DNA of 64,000 bases from JBCCQH01 sp039024435 (GTDB lineage: Bacteria; Bacteroidota; Bacteroidia; J057; JADKCL01): contig JBCCQH010000012.1 in NCBI GenBank assembly GCA_039024435.1, positions 1-64,000 on the forward strand, read 5' to 3'. The translations under genes and the position numbers were made by a program. The first letter of the stretch is position 1. The number at the start of each line of letters is the position of its first letter. This document shows, in pieces, positions 1-8,500 of this stretch. The notes beneath the pieces are model-generated. The model made no database searches. It was not told where the DNA came from and saw only the letters and a list, made by a program, of their open reading frames with translations.

Positions 1-285
1 AAATTTGCTATCGCAGATTTTTTTGTCTCTCAAAGCTCATTTTGGAGTCCATAGCCAAAGCTATGGGCGAGAAAATAGCTGAAGAGAGGCGGAAAAAGAT
101 GCCATAGCAAAATCACAGGATTAAATTTAAACAGCCTCTAAAATTTGCTAGCACAGATTTTTTGTCCATCGAAGCTCATATTGGAGTCCATAGTCCGAGC
201 TATGGGCGAGAAAATAGCGGAAGAGGGGCAGAAAAAGATGTCCTATAAAGATCGCAGAATTAAATTTCTGCGACCGCTTAGTGGA
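1..285 (+). repeat. Two tandem copies of a ~140-nt dispersed repeat with palindromic core
   Basis: Two direct copies with a 140-nt period: the block aaatttgcta occurs at 1-10 and again at 141-150, followed by matching text up to about 138 and 285. Each copy has a perfect small hairpin at its centre (49-66: 7-bp stem CCATAGC/GCTATGG; 188-205: 6-bp stem CCATAG/CTATGG), nested in longer imperfect arms. The first copy begins exactly at the window edge, so the array may continue to the left. The same unit is present inverted at 37594-37731 and decayed near 7486-7567. No convincing protein is encoded. The repeat fills the gene-free stretch before the LamG gene. Confidence 0.85.
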
Positions 286-393
286 AACCAAAGCCACTTT
301 CACTTTACCGCAAACCCTGACATGGTCAGCGCACCACCTGGGCATCTGTTTTCCGCAATGCCCGCAAATTTCTCTTTAACTGCGATTTGTACG

Positions 394-1383
394 ATGAAAA
401 AATTTACGCTTTTTGCGCTCTGGATCATGGTGCTGGGGAAAGAAATTACCGTTGCCCAAAACCTGAACGATAGCCTGTTGCTACATTATCCACTCAATGG
501 CAATGCGGTGGACATCAGCGGGAACAATTACAATGGGACCGCCTCGGGAACTTTGGTCTATACCGCGGACCGGGCGGGAAATCCTGGTTATGCCGCGCTT
601 TTTAATGGCAGCAACACTTTCATTGACCTGCCCAATATCGCCGCGCTCAAACCCCAACTACCGGTTTCCGTATCGATGTGGATACGGCCGGACACCCTAA
701 ATGTACCATCGGTCATCTTCACCAACGATTTTCAAAATAACAATTACCACGGCTTTTGGATCAACTACAATGTGGGTTCGGGAACCGTGAGCTGCAGCTT
801 TGGGGATGGCTCCGGTACGACTGGCGCCTCCAGTCGCCGTACCAAAACGGGAACCATTGCCCTCACCAAGGGAGTTTGGAGCCACGTTGTGGTTGTGATT
901 CGGGGATCCCAGGACATGGACATTTACATCGATTGTGTCAAGGATCAGGGAACCTATTCCGGGTCTGGGGGAACTCTCGCCTATTCGAATGTCGCCGGTT
1001 CGGTGGGGCGCCACGACACCGATCAAGGTTTACCGCCGTGGTACTTTCGGGGAGCCATTGATGACCTTCGTTTTTGGGATCGTTCGCTGCAGGAGAGTGA
1101 GGTCACTTTACTTTGTGAGCAAGTTCCGACCGCCGGAGAGCCTCCTCAGACCGATAAAATCGTGATTTTCCCCAACCCTGCCTCCGGGGATGCGGTACGT
1201 CTGCGGGCCGGCGCAACGGAAATCACCTCGCTGACCTTGTGCAACCTCACCGGCCAAGCCCTCCGCCACAGCCGGGACGGGCAGACCCTCGACCTCACCG
1301 GCCTGGCAGCGGGTTATTACGTGGTCATCCTCGAAGACGTAGAGGGCCAGACCCACCGAGAGCAACTCATCCGCCAACGCTAG
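394..1383 (+). CDS. Secreted LamG-domain protein with type A T9SS sorting domain
   Basis: A 329-residue protein. I start it at the ATG at 394, because this gives a clean signal peptide (MKKFTLFALW..., cleavage after about residue 22) and leaves the tandem repeat outside the gene; an in-frame TTG at 145 would put repeat sequence into the protein. Residues about 28-240 have the pattern of a LamG/concanavalin-like jelly roll (LHYPLNGNAVD start, GAIDDLRFWDRSL end). Residues about 255-329 match the type A C-terminal sorting domain (FPNPASGD, then LTGLAAGYYVVILE), so export by the type IX system and release or anchoring at the cell surface are expected. The ligand cannot be predicted. The inferred role is carbohydrate or matrix binding. 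No enzyme motif is visible. Confidence 0.85.
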   Translation: MKKFTLFALWIMVLGKEITVAQNLNDSLLLHYPLNGNAVDISGNNYNGTASGTLVYTADRAGNPGYAALFNGSNTFIDLPNIAALKPQLPVSVSMWIRPDTLNVPSVIFTNDFQNNNYHGFWINYNVGSGTVSCSFGDGSGTTGASSRRTKTGTIALTKGVWSHVVVVIRGSQDMDIYIDCVKDQGTYSGSGGTLAYSNVAGSVGRHDTDQGLPPWYFRGAIDDLRFWDRSLQESEVTLLCEQVPTAGEPPQTDKIVIFPNPASGDAVRLRAGATEITSLTLCNLTGQALRHSRDGQTLDLTGLAAGYYVVILEDVEGQTHREQLIRQR

Positions 1384-1404
1384 CGGATTGCTGTACACTC
1401 CTCG

Positions 1405-1465
1405 ATTCCAGCCGCCACGGTTGGGCCCTTGCTTCGCGTACGTTGCGGTTAGGACCGGCTGGAAT
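1405..1465. repeat. Inverted repeat downstream of the LamG gene
   Basis: ATTCCAGCCG at 1405-1414 is repeated in reverse complement at 1456-1465, with 41 nt between the arms. There is no T-run after it, so it is not a typical intrinsic terminator. It sits between the LamG stop and the deacetylase start and might fold in the transcript. Confidence 0.4.
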
Positions 1466-1596
1466 TGGGCCTGGATGACCAAAGCTCCGACTGGGGTCCT
1501 GGGGTGCAAAGCGGGCCATTTTGGCGTCAACCTCGGCCATTGCCCCGGGAAAATTCCCGTCGCCTAATACTGGTTTATGATTTATATTTGTGGAGC

Positions 1597-2607
1597 ATGG
1601 GCCTCAAGCAATTCATATTGCGGCAAGTCGCCGCTCCGGTGCTTCACAACTCGGGTTGGTTCCGGCGTACTCCCCGGAACAGTTTGCCGCAAAAGCTCAT
1701 ATTGAACTACCACGGAGTGCTTGATCGGGAGCCGCTACGGATCAATAACCGGCACCTGCCCGTTGCTCAGTTTGAAGCAGATCTACAGTACCTGAAGCAG
1801 CATTACGAAGTCGTGCCCCTCAAAGAAATGTTTTGGCCGGATTCTGCACGCAGATCGGAGAGGCCCTGGGTTGCCCTGACTTTTGATGATGGTTACCGAA
1901 ACAATTTGGAATTTGCGGTGCCGTTGCTGGCGAAGTATGCGGTACCCGCGACGTTTTATATCGTAACCGCCGCCCTGGAAGATCCCGAGTTTCGTTTGTG
2001 GGCGGACACACTGGACATAGTCCTGGCCCATCACCAGCCCACCGAGATCGCGCTTGCGGAGCAAACATTTGTCCGCGATCCGGGCGGGCACTACCGCTCC
2101 GGTGACCAGACCCTTTGGGAGGCGATCAAATCGATGGGAATGGCCCGCGATGTCTGGATTGAAGAATTCACCGCTCAATTTGGCGATTTTTCGGCCCGAG
2201 TCCAGCAGCACCAGGCCCAGTGGAAAATGATGTCCGGCGATGAAGTGCGGCGGTGCTACGATTCCGGCTGGGTGGAAATCGGGAGCCATACCCACCGCCA
2301 CTACAACCTGGGGCGGATTCCGGCGGCATTGGTGCAATCTGAGCTGGAACAGTCGCGCCGGATCCTGGAAGATTTGATCCAGGATGCGGTAACCGGAATC
2401 GGCTATCCCGACGGTGACTACACCGAAGCGGTGAAGGACCTGGCCGAGCGGGCCGGTTACCGCGAGCAGGTTGCGGTGGGATTTCGCTTGCCGGGCGACC
2501 CCCAAGATCCCCGCATTCGTCGGCGCTTCAGTTACAGCAACAGCACCACCCACGCTTCCAATATGATCCGCATGGAGCGCAAGTGGACCAATTACGCCTT
2601 TCTATGA
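1597..2607 (+). CDS. Polysaccharide deacetylase (NodB-type, carbohydrate esterase 4)
   Basis: A 336-residue NodB-homology enzyme, expected to remove N- or O-linked acetyl groups from a polysaccharide with a bound divalent metal. The metal and catalytic motif TFDDGY is at residues 95-100 (D97, D98) and the His motif SHTHRH at 230-235 (H231, H235); the region GIGYPDGDY further on fits motif 3-4 of the family. The start at 1597 (MGLKQFILRQ) is preferred over an upstream in-frame TTG because the upstream residues are not family-like. The last codons overlap the next gene by ATGA (2604-2607), so the two are translated together. No signal peptide is seen, which suggests a cytoplasmic or membrane-peripheral step in cell-surface glycan synthesis. 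The acetyltransferase partner supports a glycan acetylation and deacetylation pair (inference). Confidence 0.85.
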   Translation: MGLKQFILRQVAAPVLHNSGWFRRTPRNSLPQKLILNYHGVLDREPLRINNRHLPVAQFEADLQYLKQHYEVVPLKEMFWPDSARRSERPWVALTFDDGYRNNLEFAVPLLAKYAVPATFYIVTAALEDPEFRLWADTLDIVLAHHQPTEIALAEQTFVRDPGGHYRSGDQTLWEAIKSMGMARDVWIEEFTAQFGDFSARVQQHQAQWKMMSGDEVRRCYDSGWVEIGSHTHRHYNLGRIPAALVQSELEQSRRILEDLIQDAVTGIGYPDGDYTEAVKDLAERAGYREQVAVGFRLPGDPQDPRIRRRFSYSNSTTHASNMIRMERKWTNYAFL

Positions 2608-3560
2608 CCGAGACTCTTCCCGCTCCCGATTACGAATTTAAGCGACTGGATGCCGGGCGGCTTACGGACATGCAGCGCTTACTGCAACGGTCATTTGGCC
2701 TCAAGATACCCCTGAATGACATCGCGGCGAAGTACGCCACGCAACCGTTTGGGAAGCAGTACGTCGGATACCTTGCTTATCAAGTGGGAGACCCGCAACC
2801 GGCGGCTTATTACGGGGTATTTCCCCTTCGTTTCTGGGTGGGAGACCGTACAATCCTGGTCGCGCAAAGTGGAGATACCATGACCGATCCGGATCACCGC
2901 AAGCGCGGTCTGTTTACCCGCACCGCTGAACGTGCCTATACCCTTGCGGAAAAAGAAGGCGTGCAGTTTGTGTTTGGCTTCCCCAACCAATACAGCTATC
3001 CTGGTTTCAAGCGCAAGCTCGCGTGGGAATTCACGGGCCACATGCGCGATTTCAGTTTCAAAACACAAGCCATCCCCGTGGCGGGTTTGGCTGGCCGATT
3101 TGCGGCTCTGCGGGGTCTGTACCGCCGCTGGGTGGATCGGAAGTTGCGGCAATACGCGATGGACTTTGCCGAGGCCGAGCGGGCATTTGCCGCGCCCGAA
3201 ATTCCGCAGGTCCACAAGGACGCTGAATTTTTCCGCTACAAGGCGTTTTCCGGTGCGGTTCCCATCCGCTTTCGGGAATTCGTCCTTTACGTGAAAGTGG
3301 ATGGACAGTTGATCGTAGGCGCAGTGGCCCCTTTTCCTGAAAACAAAACGGCCGATTTTCTGAGCGGCATTCGGCAGCTCGCCCAGCGTCTGGGCTGCCA
3401 AAAATGTCTTTTTTCGGTCAGTGAGAACCACTGGCTTTGCGCTCGTTTGGCGGGACACTTGGAAAGCGAGGAAGGATTGCCGATTGGGTTTCGTGACTTT
3501 GGGAGTGGACTGGACCTGAGCCGCTTCGTTTTTTCCCGCGCGGATTTCGATACCTTTTGA
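2604..3560 (+). CDS. GNAT-family N-acetyltransferase
   Basis: A 318-residue protein starting at the ATG inside the ATGA overlap with the deacetylase. The N-terminal half resembles the GNAT fold (Acetyltransf_9/Eis-like): a stretch with SGDTMTDPDHRKRGLFTRT at about residues 96-114 looks like the acetyl-CoA binding motif A (R/K-x-x-G-L/I), followed by FVFGFPNQYSYPGF, which is typical for this subgroup. The C-terminal half is less conserved. Similar proteins are found in surface polysaccharide clusters and are thought to acetylate amino sugars. The translational coupling to a NodB deacetylase supports that, but the substrate is unknown. The gene ends 17 nt from the convergent response regulator, with no clear terminator between them. 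Confidence 0.75.
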   Translation: MTETLPAPDYEFKRLDAGRLTDMQRLLQRSFGLKIPLNDIAAKYATQPFGKQYVGYLAYQVGDPQPAAYYGVFPLRFWVGDRTILVAQSGDTMTDPDHRKRGLFTRTAERAYTLAEKEGVQFVFGFPNQYSYPGFKRKLAWEFTGHMRDFSFKTQAIPVAGLAGRFAALRGLYRRWVDRKLRQYAMDFAEAERAFAAPEIPQVHKDAEFFRYKAFSGAVPIRFREFVLYVKVDGQLIVGAVAPFPENKTADFLSGIRQLAQRLGCQKCLFSVSENHWLCARLAGHLESEEGLPIGFRDFGSGLDLSRFVFSRADFDTF

Positions 3561-3577
3561 TTCTTGGGGCCGCGCGA

Positions 3578-4327
3578 TCAGCGCATGAATTGATCGAGAA
3601 AAGCGTCTTTGCGTTCGCGTGAAATGGGAATTCGGTCCCCATTGATCATTTCGATTTCCGCCTGCTTGCCCCGGGAAATATGCCGGACCCCGTTCAAAGA
3701 GATGAGGTGCGATTTGTGGACCCGAAAAAAGCCGTATTCCAGGAGAATTTCTTCGTAGTCCTTGAGCGTCTTTGCGACCACGCGTTGGGTAGCATTGGAC
3801 AAGTGAAAAATCGTGTAGTTGCGGGCACTTTCACAGCGGATGATTTCCTCCACGTTCACGATAAAAAACCCATTTGATTCGGGGAGGATGAGCTTGGCGC
3901 CGGGAGCGGGATCAAAGAATTCTTCACGCACCTTGCGGTAGGCCGATCCGGGAAAATGGCTTGCCGTTCGTTCCCGAAATCGGGCAATGGCTTCTTTCAT
4001 TTCGCTGATTCGGACCGGTTTGAGGAGATAGTCGAGGGCGGCAACCCGAAAAGACCGCCGCGCGTATTGCTCGTAAGCCGTAACAAATATGACCTGAAAG
4101 TTGACTTCGGGGAGTTGTTCCAGTACGTCAAATCCCGTCCCGTATTGCAGTTCTACATCGAGAAAAACGAGGTCTGGGGCATGCTTGCGGATGACCTGGA
4201 CGCCTTCCCGGGGCGATTCGGCCTCGGCAACCACCCGCAATTCCGGAAAAAATTCCCGAATAATTGATTTGAGGGTTTTTCGCGCACTTGACTCATCATC
4301 GATGAAAATACAATTGATGGGATTCAT
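3578..4327 (-). CDS. LytTR-family response regulator
   Basis: A 249-residue two-domain regulator. The receiver domain covers about residues 4-120, with the acidic pocket D10-D11, phospho-acceptor D57 (VFLDVEL) and K103 (LLKPV). A LytTR DNA-binding domain covers about 150-249 (FFRVHKSHLISLNGV... ISRERKDAF). It would be phosphorylated by the histidine kinase encoded just upstream and then bind promoter DNA. Its start codon overlaps the kinase stop as ATGA (4327-4324), so both are made from one message. The target genes are not evident. LytTR regulators often act on nearby or envelope genes. Confidence 0.93.
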   Translation of the reverse strand: MNPINCIFIDDESSARKTLKSIIREFFPELRVVAEAESPREGVQVIRKHAPDLVFLDVELQYGTGFDVLEQLPEVNFQVIFVTAYEQYARRSFRVAALDYLLKPVRISEMKEAIARFRERTASHFPGSAYRKVREEFFDPAPGAKLILPESNGFFIVNVEEIIRCESARNYTIFHLSNATQRVVAKTLKDYEEILLEYGFFRVHKSHLISLNGVRHISRGKQAEIEMINGDRIPISRERKDAFLDQFMR

Positions 4328-7326
4328 AACTTTTGGGTGGGAATTTTGAGAATCACAACGGTTCCTTGCCGCCGGCCATCTGCGGTGGTGCCATCGCGAA
4401 CTTCCAGTTGGGTCCGGGAATCGAGGGCCTGAAGACGGTCGCGAGAAATTTGCATGGCGAGAGATTTGTGTTGTTTGCCCCGGGAAATTTTCGATGCGGT
4501 GGACTGCTCGCGTCCGATACCGTTGTCTCGGATTTCGCAAATCAATTGCTTCTCGTTTTGGCGGAGGTCGAGGGTGACCCGACCGCGGCGGTCTTTGAGC
4601 GGGGCGATGCCGTGCCAGATGGCATTTTCCAGAAAAGGCTGAATCAGCATCGGAGGTACCGCAAGCTTACCCGTCGCCATTCCCGGCTGTACCCGGATGT
4701 CAATGTCAAACCGGTCGGACAAGCGGAGTTTTTCCATGCGCAGATACAACCGGACAAATCGCAATTCTTGGGCGAGCGAAATCCGGGTCGTCCGCACGTG
4801 TTCCAGAATGAGCCTTACCATCGAACTGAAATCGGCGAGGTAATCGTTTGCGACTTCTTTTTTGTTTTCGAGAAAAAGCTGTTGGATCGAATTGAGGGAG
4901 TTGAAGATGAAATGCGGGTTCATCTGCGCTTGCAGCAGTTTTTGTTCTGCGGTCAGACTCCGATTGATGAGCTCTAGGCGGCGGCGGTGACTGCGCAAGG
5001 TGGCGTAAAGGATGGCCCCGAAGAGGATTGCGATCAGCCAAATCACGCCTAGAATGAATCCGGTCCGTTTCCAGTAGGGCGCAATGACCGTGATGCCGAG
5101 GGTGGCTGCTTCCGAAAATGCTCCTCCGTTGGGATCCCGGCTGCGCACCTCAAAGGTGTATTTTCCCGGCGGTAAAGCGGGAAACTCGACGCTGGTATTT
5201 TGGGTCTTTTGCCAGGCAGAGTCATTTTCCCGGAGTCGGTAGCTATACTCCAGTTGTTGTTGCCCTCGGTAGACAATTCCCCTATATGAGATCTGAAGAT
5301 TGTTTTTCTGGGGAGGAACTTCGATTTGCGATGCGGGCAGCGGGAGGGTTGTCTCGTCCAGGCGGACTTCCCTGAGGCGGATTTCCGGACGGATGGGATG
5401 CAGGTTGATATTTTGGGGCAAAATGGTCAGCCCCATGTCCGTCGCGATAAAAAGTTCGTCACCGCTCGCGGCAATGGCATTGATATTCTGACCGGGGATG
5501 CTGCTACTTTCGGGGATATTTTTAAAATGAGGTGCTGCTCCCGGGGCATGGGCATCCCCGACGGCCAACCCTTGATCGGTGCCGACCCAGACGCGGCTCT
5601 CCGGGTCGATGTACAAGGAAGAGATGATGCGGCTGGGTACACCATGGGCTAGAGAGTAGTGGGTGAGCCGATGACCGTCAAAGCGGAACAACCCGGCGCC
5701 AACCGTACCGATCCACATGGCATCGTGCGATGGGCGCATCACGGAGATCCGAAAGGCATTGCCCACAATTTCCCGGAAATCGATGCGGTGGATTTTTTTG
5801 GCAGCGACAATGAACAAGCGATTGATTTCGGCCACCCAAAGTTTGCCCCAGGGACCATAAGCAGCAGCGTGGCACCGGGAATTTCGCTGTGCGTCGGCGA
5901 TTTCCCGTGGGGAAATAACCGTTCCCGAACCGCCACATCGGGACAGATCGGTCAGGTCGTACCCTCCATAATGGCACAGGCAGTCAGGTTGGTCCGGTGA
6001 GGAAGCAATTTGGTGAACGGCAAAGGCAATGCAGGAGTGCAGACGCCCCTGCGAAAAACGGGCAATTCCACCGTGGCCATTGACCACCAAGCTGCCATCT
6101 ACGGGATCTGGAGAAATTTGGGTGATGCGGTGACTGCTGCTGACCGTCCCCAGCATTTGGAACAAAGGCTCCTCCGTCCGGTCTACCGTCTGAACTTGCG
6201 TTACTGTTCCGTTTTCGTAGCCCGCGAATACCTGGGTGACATTGCCCACCATGCGCGTCCCCAGGGTACTGACTTTACGGCGAGGCCCCGAGAAGGGGGT
6301 TCGATTCGTCGCAATTTCCAAAATGGGGCAGTAGAGGACGCCTTGCGGGGTTGAGAACCAAAGCCCCCCTTCGTGGTCGCGCATGACCGCATGGATTGGT
6401 AGACCGGCGAAGTACCTCGCGGAGTGGACCACGCGCCCCGCTTTCAGGCGCAATCGGTAGGCACCCTGCGAGGTCGCCACCCAAATTTCCTCTGGCCCCA
6501 TCGTGCATACGGCCAGAACAATGCCCTCGTGGATCTGGTGGACATCTTCAGGTATGGGCGTGACCTCACCTCCGCTCCCGACCTGATAAAGCTCATTGCC
6601 GGTGGCAACCAGCAGGTCTTGTCCGGCGGCAGCCCCCGCCCGCGGACTGCCTTTCGGCTTGGTTCGGGGCAAAAATTGGCAGGAAGTAAACCCCTCGCCT
6701 CGCGGAATGCCCAGGGTCAAATGATCCAGGAGCAGACAGTGCTGGCCCAAGGCATTTCGGTATTGGTGATAAATCGAATGGGCTTTGGAGTCCAGGATCA
6801 GCGTGACCTCATTATCGGGCCCGACGCGATAGAGCTTACCGTCTTTGCCCCCTAGAAAAATATTGCCCCGATCATCTTCCAGGAATGATGCCAGGTAACT
6901 CTCAAATGAAAGTCTGCCGAGAAACGGCGTATTTCCGGGGTTGTGCATGCGCCCGCTGTGGAAAAAGCAAGGGACTCCCGAGTAGGTCAAAAACCAGATA
7001 CGGCCTTTGCGGTCCTCATAGATGGAGAACACCGAATTGTCGGTGAGCCCTTCGTTGAGGGTGAAGTTTTGGAAAAGGGAGCCATCGTAACGGGCCACGC
7101 CCGATTGTGTCGCTACCCAGATGTAGTGTTCCGAATCCTGAAAGGTGCAGAAGACGTGGCTGCTGGGCAGGCCTTCTTTTTCGGTATACTCCCGAAACGT
7201 AGGATTGAAATCTTGGGCCAAACCGGGGACGGCCCCTATCCCGGCTAGCACCGCCAAGAGGAAAGTGGGGAGGATTCCCGGTATCCCCCAACCAATGGAA
7301 GCGATCTTTTGGCGGACCGCGCGCAT
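4324..7326 (-). CDS. Sensor histidine kinase with two-component propeller and Y_Y_Y domain
   Basis: A 1000-residue membrane sensor. Residues 1-38 look like a signal peptide (MRAVRQKIAS... GLAQ). About 40-640 is a two-component regulator beta-propeller with repeated motifs such as SSHVFCTFQDSEHYIWVATQ and WVGTDQGL. A Y_Y_Y domain follows (YSYRLRENDSAW... PGKYTFEVRS), then one membrane helix at about 750-775. A LytS-type His_kinase domain has the phospho-accepting H805 in MNPHFIFNSLNS and an ATPase N-box PFLENAIWHG. The kinase passes phosphate to the LytTR regulator downstream (ATGA overlap). I start at the ATG at 7326. In-frame codons up to 7533 would add an N-terminus that runs into a decayed copy of the dispersed repeat and has no signal peptide. 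The stimulus is unknown. Confidence 0.9.
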   Translation of the reverse strand: MRAVRQKIASIGWGIPGILPTFLLAVLAGIGAVPGLAQDFNPTFREYTEKEGLPSSHVFCTFQDSEHYIWVATQSGVARYDGSLFQNFTLNEGLTDNSVFSIYEDRKGRIWFLTYSGVPCFFHSGRMHNPGNTPFLGRLSFESYLASFLEDDRGNIFLGGKDGKLYRVGPDNEVTLILDSKAHSIYHQYRNALGQHCLLLDHLTLGIPRGEGFTSCQFLPRTKPKGSPRAGAAAGQDLLVATGNELYQVGSGGEVTPIPEDVHQIHEGIVLAVCTMGPEEIWVATSQGAYRLRLKAGRVVHSARYFAGLPIHAVMRDHEGGLWFSTPQGVLYCPILEIATNRTPFSGPRRKVSTLGTRMVGNVTQVFAGYENGTVTQVQTVDRTEEPLFQMLGTVSSSHRITQISPDPVDGSLVVNGHGGIARFSQGRLHSCIAFAVHQIASSPDQPDCLCHYGGYDLTDLSRCGGSGTVISPREIADAQRNSRCHAAAYGPWGKLWVAEINRLFIVAAKKIHRIDFREIVGNAFRISVMRPSHDAMWIGTVGAGLFRFDGHRLTHYSLAHGVPSRIISSLYIDPESRVWVGTDQGLAVGDAHAPGAAPHFKNIPESSSIPGQNINAIAASGDELFIATDMGLTILPQNINLHPIRPEIRLREVRLDETTLPLPASQIEVPPQKNNLQISYRGIVYRGQQQLEYSYRLRENDSAWQKTQNTSVEFPALPPGKYTFEVRSRDPNGGAFSEAATLGITVIAPYWKRTGFILGVIWLIAILFGAILYATLRSHRRRLELINRSLTAEQKLLQAQMNPHFIFNSLNSIQQLFLENKKEVANDYLADFSSMVRLILEHVRTTRISLAQELRFVRLYLRMEKLRLSDRFDIDIRVQPGMATGKLAVPPMLIQPFLENAIWHGIAPLKDRRGRVTLDLRQNEKQLICEIRDNGIGREQSTASKISRGKQHKSLAMQISRDRLQALDSRTQLEVRDGTTADGRRQGTVVILKIPTQKL

Positions 7327-7485
7327 GCTTGGTGTGGGTGAGGCATGATTGTGGGCGAAAGGCCACTCGGGGCTTTTAGGGACGGCTTCAAGATGCGTCG
7401 TAAAATGTACGATCATCGGTTTTTTCATCAATTGAGCCTTTTGGGGGGAGTGCGCCGCCCACGTTTTGCGTCGCATACGCTCGCT

Positions 7486-7567
7486 TAGAAAATAGACGAG
7501 GGCACAGCCAAAAAGTAGCAAGAAGAGATGCATAGCAACGTTGCACGATTAAATTCAAACCGCCTCT
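7486..7567 (+). repeat. Decayed copy of the dispersed repeat
   Basis: The right-hand part (about 7522-7567) matches the end of the repeats at 1-285: agatgcatagcaa followed by gattaaattcaaac and cgcctct, against agatgccatagcaa, gattaaatttaaac and agcctct. A run agaaaataga further left also fits. The palindromic core is not recognisable here. This copy sits in the 363-nt gap between the kinase start (7326) and the lipoprotein stop (7690). I see nothing else in that gap. Confidence 0.55.
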
Positions 7568-7689
7568 TTCGAATCAAAATCGAAAATCCCGGCACTTTAG
7601 TCAAGCACCGAACCCTTCACCTTGCCCAATCGACCCCCTGCTAGGATGATCCGGGCACCTGGGCGAATGTACGGATGCCGGACCGCACT

Positions 7690-8367
7690 TTACTTGTACC
7701 GGTCAAAGTCCCGGAAGAGTACGACATTGAACCCAATCGATCCCACAAATCCCTGGTGGCTGTAGGCGGGATCACCCAGCTCAAAGGAATAGCCGGTCTG
7801 GAGTTGAAACTTGATTTGCTCCCAGCCGCCGCGAAAAGTCAGGAAGGGTTCCAGGTACATCGAACTTTGGTCTTGCTCGATGACCCCGCCCGGCGTGCGG
7901 TTTTCAAAATGATTGACCCAGGCCACCCGCGGAGTAAATGCCATGTCGACGTAGGGACCGGAAATCCCGATACTGGGCTGGAAAAATACCCGGTTGTAAA
8001 GCCCGCGGTCATTGGAGAGACCGGTCGATCCCGTGCCGTAGCCCGCCAGGATCTCCAGGCGCCCGAGCCGGTTCAGGCGAGTATAGTAGCCTGTGGCCAC
8101 CTCACCGTAGATGTGCCGGTCGCGAATGACAAAATTGCTGTCCGCCACGAAAGAGTAGACATTGCCTGAAGCCGCCAGCACCCAGTGGTAGTAAGGACTG
8201 TATCCGAGTTGCAGGCCGTAGCCATTTGATCCCACTTGCATCCCAATTTGAGTTTCGTCGCCGTCACTCATCAGCAGGACGTTGGGCTGGTTGGGAATGT
8301 AAAGTGGCGAACAACTGAGGGCGAAGCACACCACGAGCAGGATCAACAGGGAATGCAGCAATTTCAT
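7690..8367 (-). CDS. Outer-membrane-type lipoprotein of unknown function
   Basis: A 225-residue protein. The ATG at 8367 gives a lipoprotein signal peptide with the lipidated cysteine at C19 (VVCFALSC). The mature part is rich in alternating hydrophobic and aromatic strands (YGLQLGYSPYYHWVLAASG, HIYGEVATGYYTRL, WEQIKFQLQTGYSFELGD) and ends in a strand-like segment, which suggests a small outer-membrane beta-barrel or beta-sandwich. I do not recognise a named family. It is transcribed toward the kinase, 363 nt upstream of the kinase start, and is separated from the M36 protease gene by a strong terminator at 8448-8481, so it appears to be its own unit. Confidence 0.75.
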   Translation of the reverse strand: MKLLHSLLILLVVCFALSCSPLYIPNQPNVLLMSDGDETQIGMQVGSNGYGLQLGYSPYYHWVLAASGNVYSFVADSNFVIRDRHIYGEVATGYYTRLNRLGRLEILAGYGTGSTGLSNDRGLYNRVFFQPSIGISGPYVDMAFTPRVAWVNHFENRTPGGVIEQDQSSMYLEPFLTFRGGWEQIKFQLQTGYSFELGDPAYSHQGFVGSIGFNVVLFRDFDRYK

Positions 8368-8447
8368 TGGGTTGAATTTCGCGGATGCCCCGCTAAATGG
8401 CAAACGATCCTGGGTGGGGGCGCAATTTTTACCCTCCAATGGAAAGT

Positions 8448-8481
8448 AAAAAGGCCGGAACCTATCGGCTCCGGCCTTTTT
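8448..8481 (-). terminator. Intrinsic terminator after the M36 protease gene
   Basis: A 12-bp perfect stem (8448-8459 with 8470-8481, AAAAAGGCCGG/CCGGCCTTTTT plus one pair), one mismatch, two further G-C pairs and a TATC loop. It reads as a terminator on either strand because the stem starts and ends in A/T runs. It lies 20 nt beyond the stop of the protease gene. Confidence 0.9.
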
Positions 8482-8500
8482 AAAGTACGCCCGGGCAAGA

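Noticed and set aside
1..285. CRISPR array from two direct repeats
   Set aside because: The unit is ~140 nt with no spacer between copies, and an inverted copy occurs elsewhere.
145..393. N-terminal extension of the LamG protein through the repeat
   Set aside because: It would start with TTG, read through repeat DNA and bury the signal peptide; the ATG at 394 is better.
7327..7533. N-terminal extension of the histidine kinase
   Set aside because: It reads into the decayed repeat and has no conserved residues; the signal peptide begins at 7326.
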